Below are positions 63,234-64,000 of a DNA stretch of 64,000 bases, in pieces; position 1 is the first letter of the stretch; the number at the start of each line of letters is the position of its first letter. A program made the translations under genes and the position numbers. Under the pieces are notes generated by a model that ran no database searches, had not been told where the DNA came from, and saw only the letters and a list, made by a program, of their open reading frames with translations. Origin of the DNA: Microvirga ossetica (GTDB taxonomy: Bacteria; Pseudomonadota; Alphaproteobacteria; Rhizobiales; Beijerinckiaceae); the NCBI RefSeq assembly GCF_002741015.1, contig NZ_CP016616.1, positions 3,505,501 to 3,569,500 of the forward strand, in the 5' to 3' direction.

Positions 63234-63878
63234 TTGCCAAAACTGCGAAAGAATCCTGATCGACCGGTGCCAGTGCACTGGACTGCGGCGGCTTGGTTTG
63301 CGCTTGCTGCCTGTCTTCCCTTTCAGCAGCTTCATGCACAAGCGAGGCCAGCCGCGCAGGAGACGCTCCAGGTGCTCGACGAACCGGGGCGCATCTCGAC
63401 CGAGGAAGTCGTCATCAACGACGGACCTTACGCTCGCCAGTTCGTGTTCTTCAGGTCCAGCGAGCCGCCCGGCACCCTGGTCATCCACACGTCGGAGCGG
63501 TTTCTCTACATCGTTCAGGGCAACAACCGTGCGCTGCGCTACGGCATCGGTGTCGGGCGTGAAGGCTTTCAATGGTCCGGTTTGGTGAGTGTCAGCCGCA
63601 AGGCCGAGTGGCCCGACTGGCGTCCGCCGCCGGAGATGATATCGCGCCAGCCCTATCTCCCGCGCTTCATGGCAGGCGGTCCCGGAAATCCGATGGGCGC
63701 CCGCGCGCTCTATCTCGGATCGACGGTCTTCCGCGTCCACGGCACCAACCAGCCGGAGACGATCGGGCATGCCATCTCGTCGGGCTGCTTCCGGCTGGCC
63801 AATGGCGACATCATCGATCTTTACGAGCGGGTTCCGATCGGCACGAAGGTGGTGGTCCGGCACGGCGCCAGTCTCTAA
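63234..63878 (+). CDS. L,D-transpeptidase (YkuD/ErfK family), second copy
   Basis: A 214-residue envelope enzyme. Signal-like segment PVHWTAAAWFALAACLPFQQ precedes LHAQA. The YkuD core shows FRVHGTN and ISSGCFRLANGD, with the catalytic cysteine in SGC; the usual SHGC histidine is serine. TTG start at 63234 follows GGAGGACAGG at good spacing; an upstream in-frame start lies inside the lipoprotein gene. The variation in the catalytic loop may change activity. Probably cotranscribed with the lipoprotein gene. Confidence 0.8.
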   Translation: MPKLRKNPDRPVPVHWTAAAWFALAACLPFQQLHAQARPAAQETLQVLDEPGRISTEEVVINDGPYARQFVFFRSSEPPGTLVIHTSERFLYIVQGNNRALRYGIGVGREGFQWSGLVSVSRKAEWPDWRPPPEMISRQPYLPRFMAGGPGNPMGARALYLGSTVFRVHGTNQPETIGHAISSGCFRLANGDIIDLYERVPIGTKVVVRHGASL

Positions 63879-63933
63879 CGCGGGCATCCCGGCCTCGGGA
63901 TTGCGACGCTTCACGACATGGGGATTGGAGATC

Positions 63934-64000
63934 ATGTTGAAAGCAGCCAACGCCGATATCCGCTGCGTCTTCGCGGGGTTCGCAGCCCTCCTTTTCAGCG
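63934..64000 (+). CDS. Start of a truncated gene at the window edge (signal-peptide-like)
   Basis: ATG at 63934 follows GGAGATC and the first 22 codons encode MLKAANADIRCVFAGFAALL, a signal-peptide or membrane-helix-like start. The rest lies beyond the window. It is 55 bp after the L,D-transpeptidase, so it may continue that operon. No family can be assigned. Confidence 0.45.
   Translation, partial: MLKAANADIRCVFAGFAALLFS

Overview
The window is GC-rich, densely coding chromosomal DNA from an alphaproteobacterium. It is most likely from the Hyphomicrobiales (Rhizobiales), and a Methylobacteriaceae/Microvirga-like organism is my best guess. The grounds are gene content (many ABC, TRAP and TTT solute-binding transporters, polyol operon of Smo type, hmgA-fahA, L,D-transpeptidases), GC-biased codon use and REP-like intergenic palindromes. 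I see no rRNA, tRNA, CRISPR array, intact insertion sequence or phage gene. The region is a mosaic of catabolic islands, each with its own transporter, enzymes and regulator.

Layout. (1) 1-1892: two ribose-type ABC permeases, the first cut by the window edge. (2) 1.9-11.2 kb: a SelA-like PLP enzyme divergent from an IclR regulator, facing a leftward dpp-type peptide ABC operon that carries a COG3964 amidohydrolase and a RidA protein. (3) 11.2-12.2 kb: small ORFs. (4) 12.3-23.6 kb: a four-carbon acid-sugar (threonate/erythronate) island. Leftward: GntR regulator, otnC, otnI, otnK, a COG4091 dehydrogenase and an SBF-type symporter. Rightward: pdxA2, a TctCBA transporter and ltnD. (5) 23.7-31.9 kb: an I78 inhibitor, then a polyol ABC transporter with a GMC oxidoreductase and a mannitol-type dehydrogenase. 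(6) 31.9-32.2 kb: nested REP-like repeats. (7) 32.2-41.7 kb: an IclR-controlled island with a xylitol-type dehydrogenase, an SDR and an acyl-CoA ligase leftward, and a fused DctQM TRAP transporter, DctP, a second SDR and a tandem PCC/DUF296 protein rightward. (8) 41.7-44 kb: arginase, a stress-type protein and an L,D-transpeptidase. (9) 44.3-49.3 kb: MarR regulator, hmgA, fahA, a deletion scar, an MBL-fold protein and a dadA remnant. (10) 49.4-56.2 kb: DeoR regulator, HAD phosphatase, a Ugp-like ABC importer and an EEP-family phosphodiesterase. (11) 56.2-62.2 kb: an MFS remnant, then a leftward acnA-tctC-gntR-thioesterase group. (12) 62.7-64 kb: a lipoprotein, a second L,D-transpeptidase and a truncated ORF.

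How it works together. In most islands a binding protein and permease bring in a polyol, acid sugar, peptide-like or carboxylate substrate; dehydrogenases, a kinase or a CoA ligase then channel it to central metabolism. Translational coupling (ATGA, GTGA or TGATG overlaps) is frequent. Six solute-binding-protein genes are followed by a stem-loop, a common way to keep the binding protein in excess over its permeases. The strongest regulatory signal is a pair of nearly identical 19-bp sites bracketing the IclR/TRAP intergenic region. The least explained content is the IclR-TRAP-CoA ligase-PCC island, the Ugp-HAD-EEP operon, and the COG4091 and SBF genes in the threonate island.
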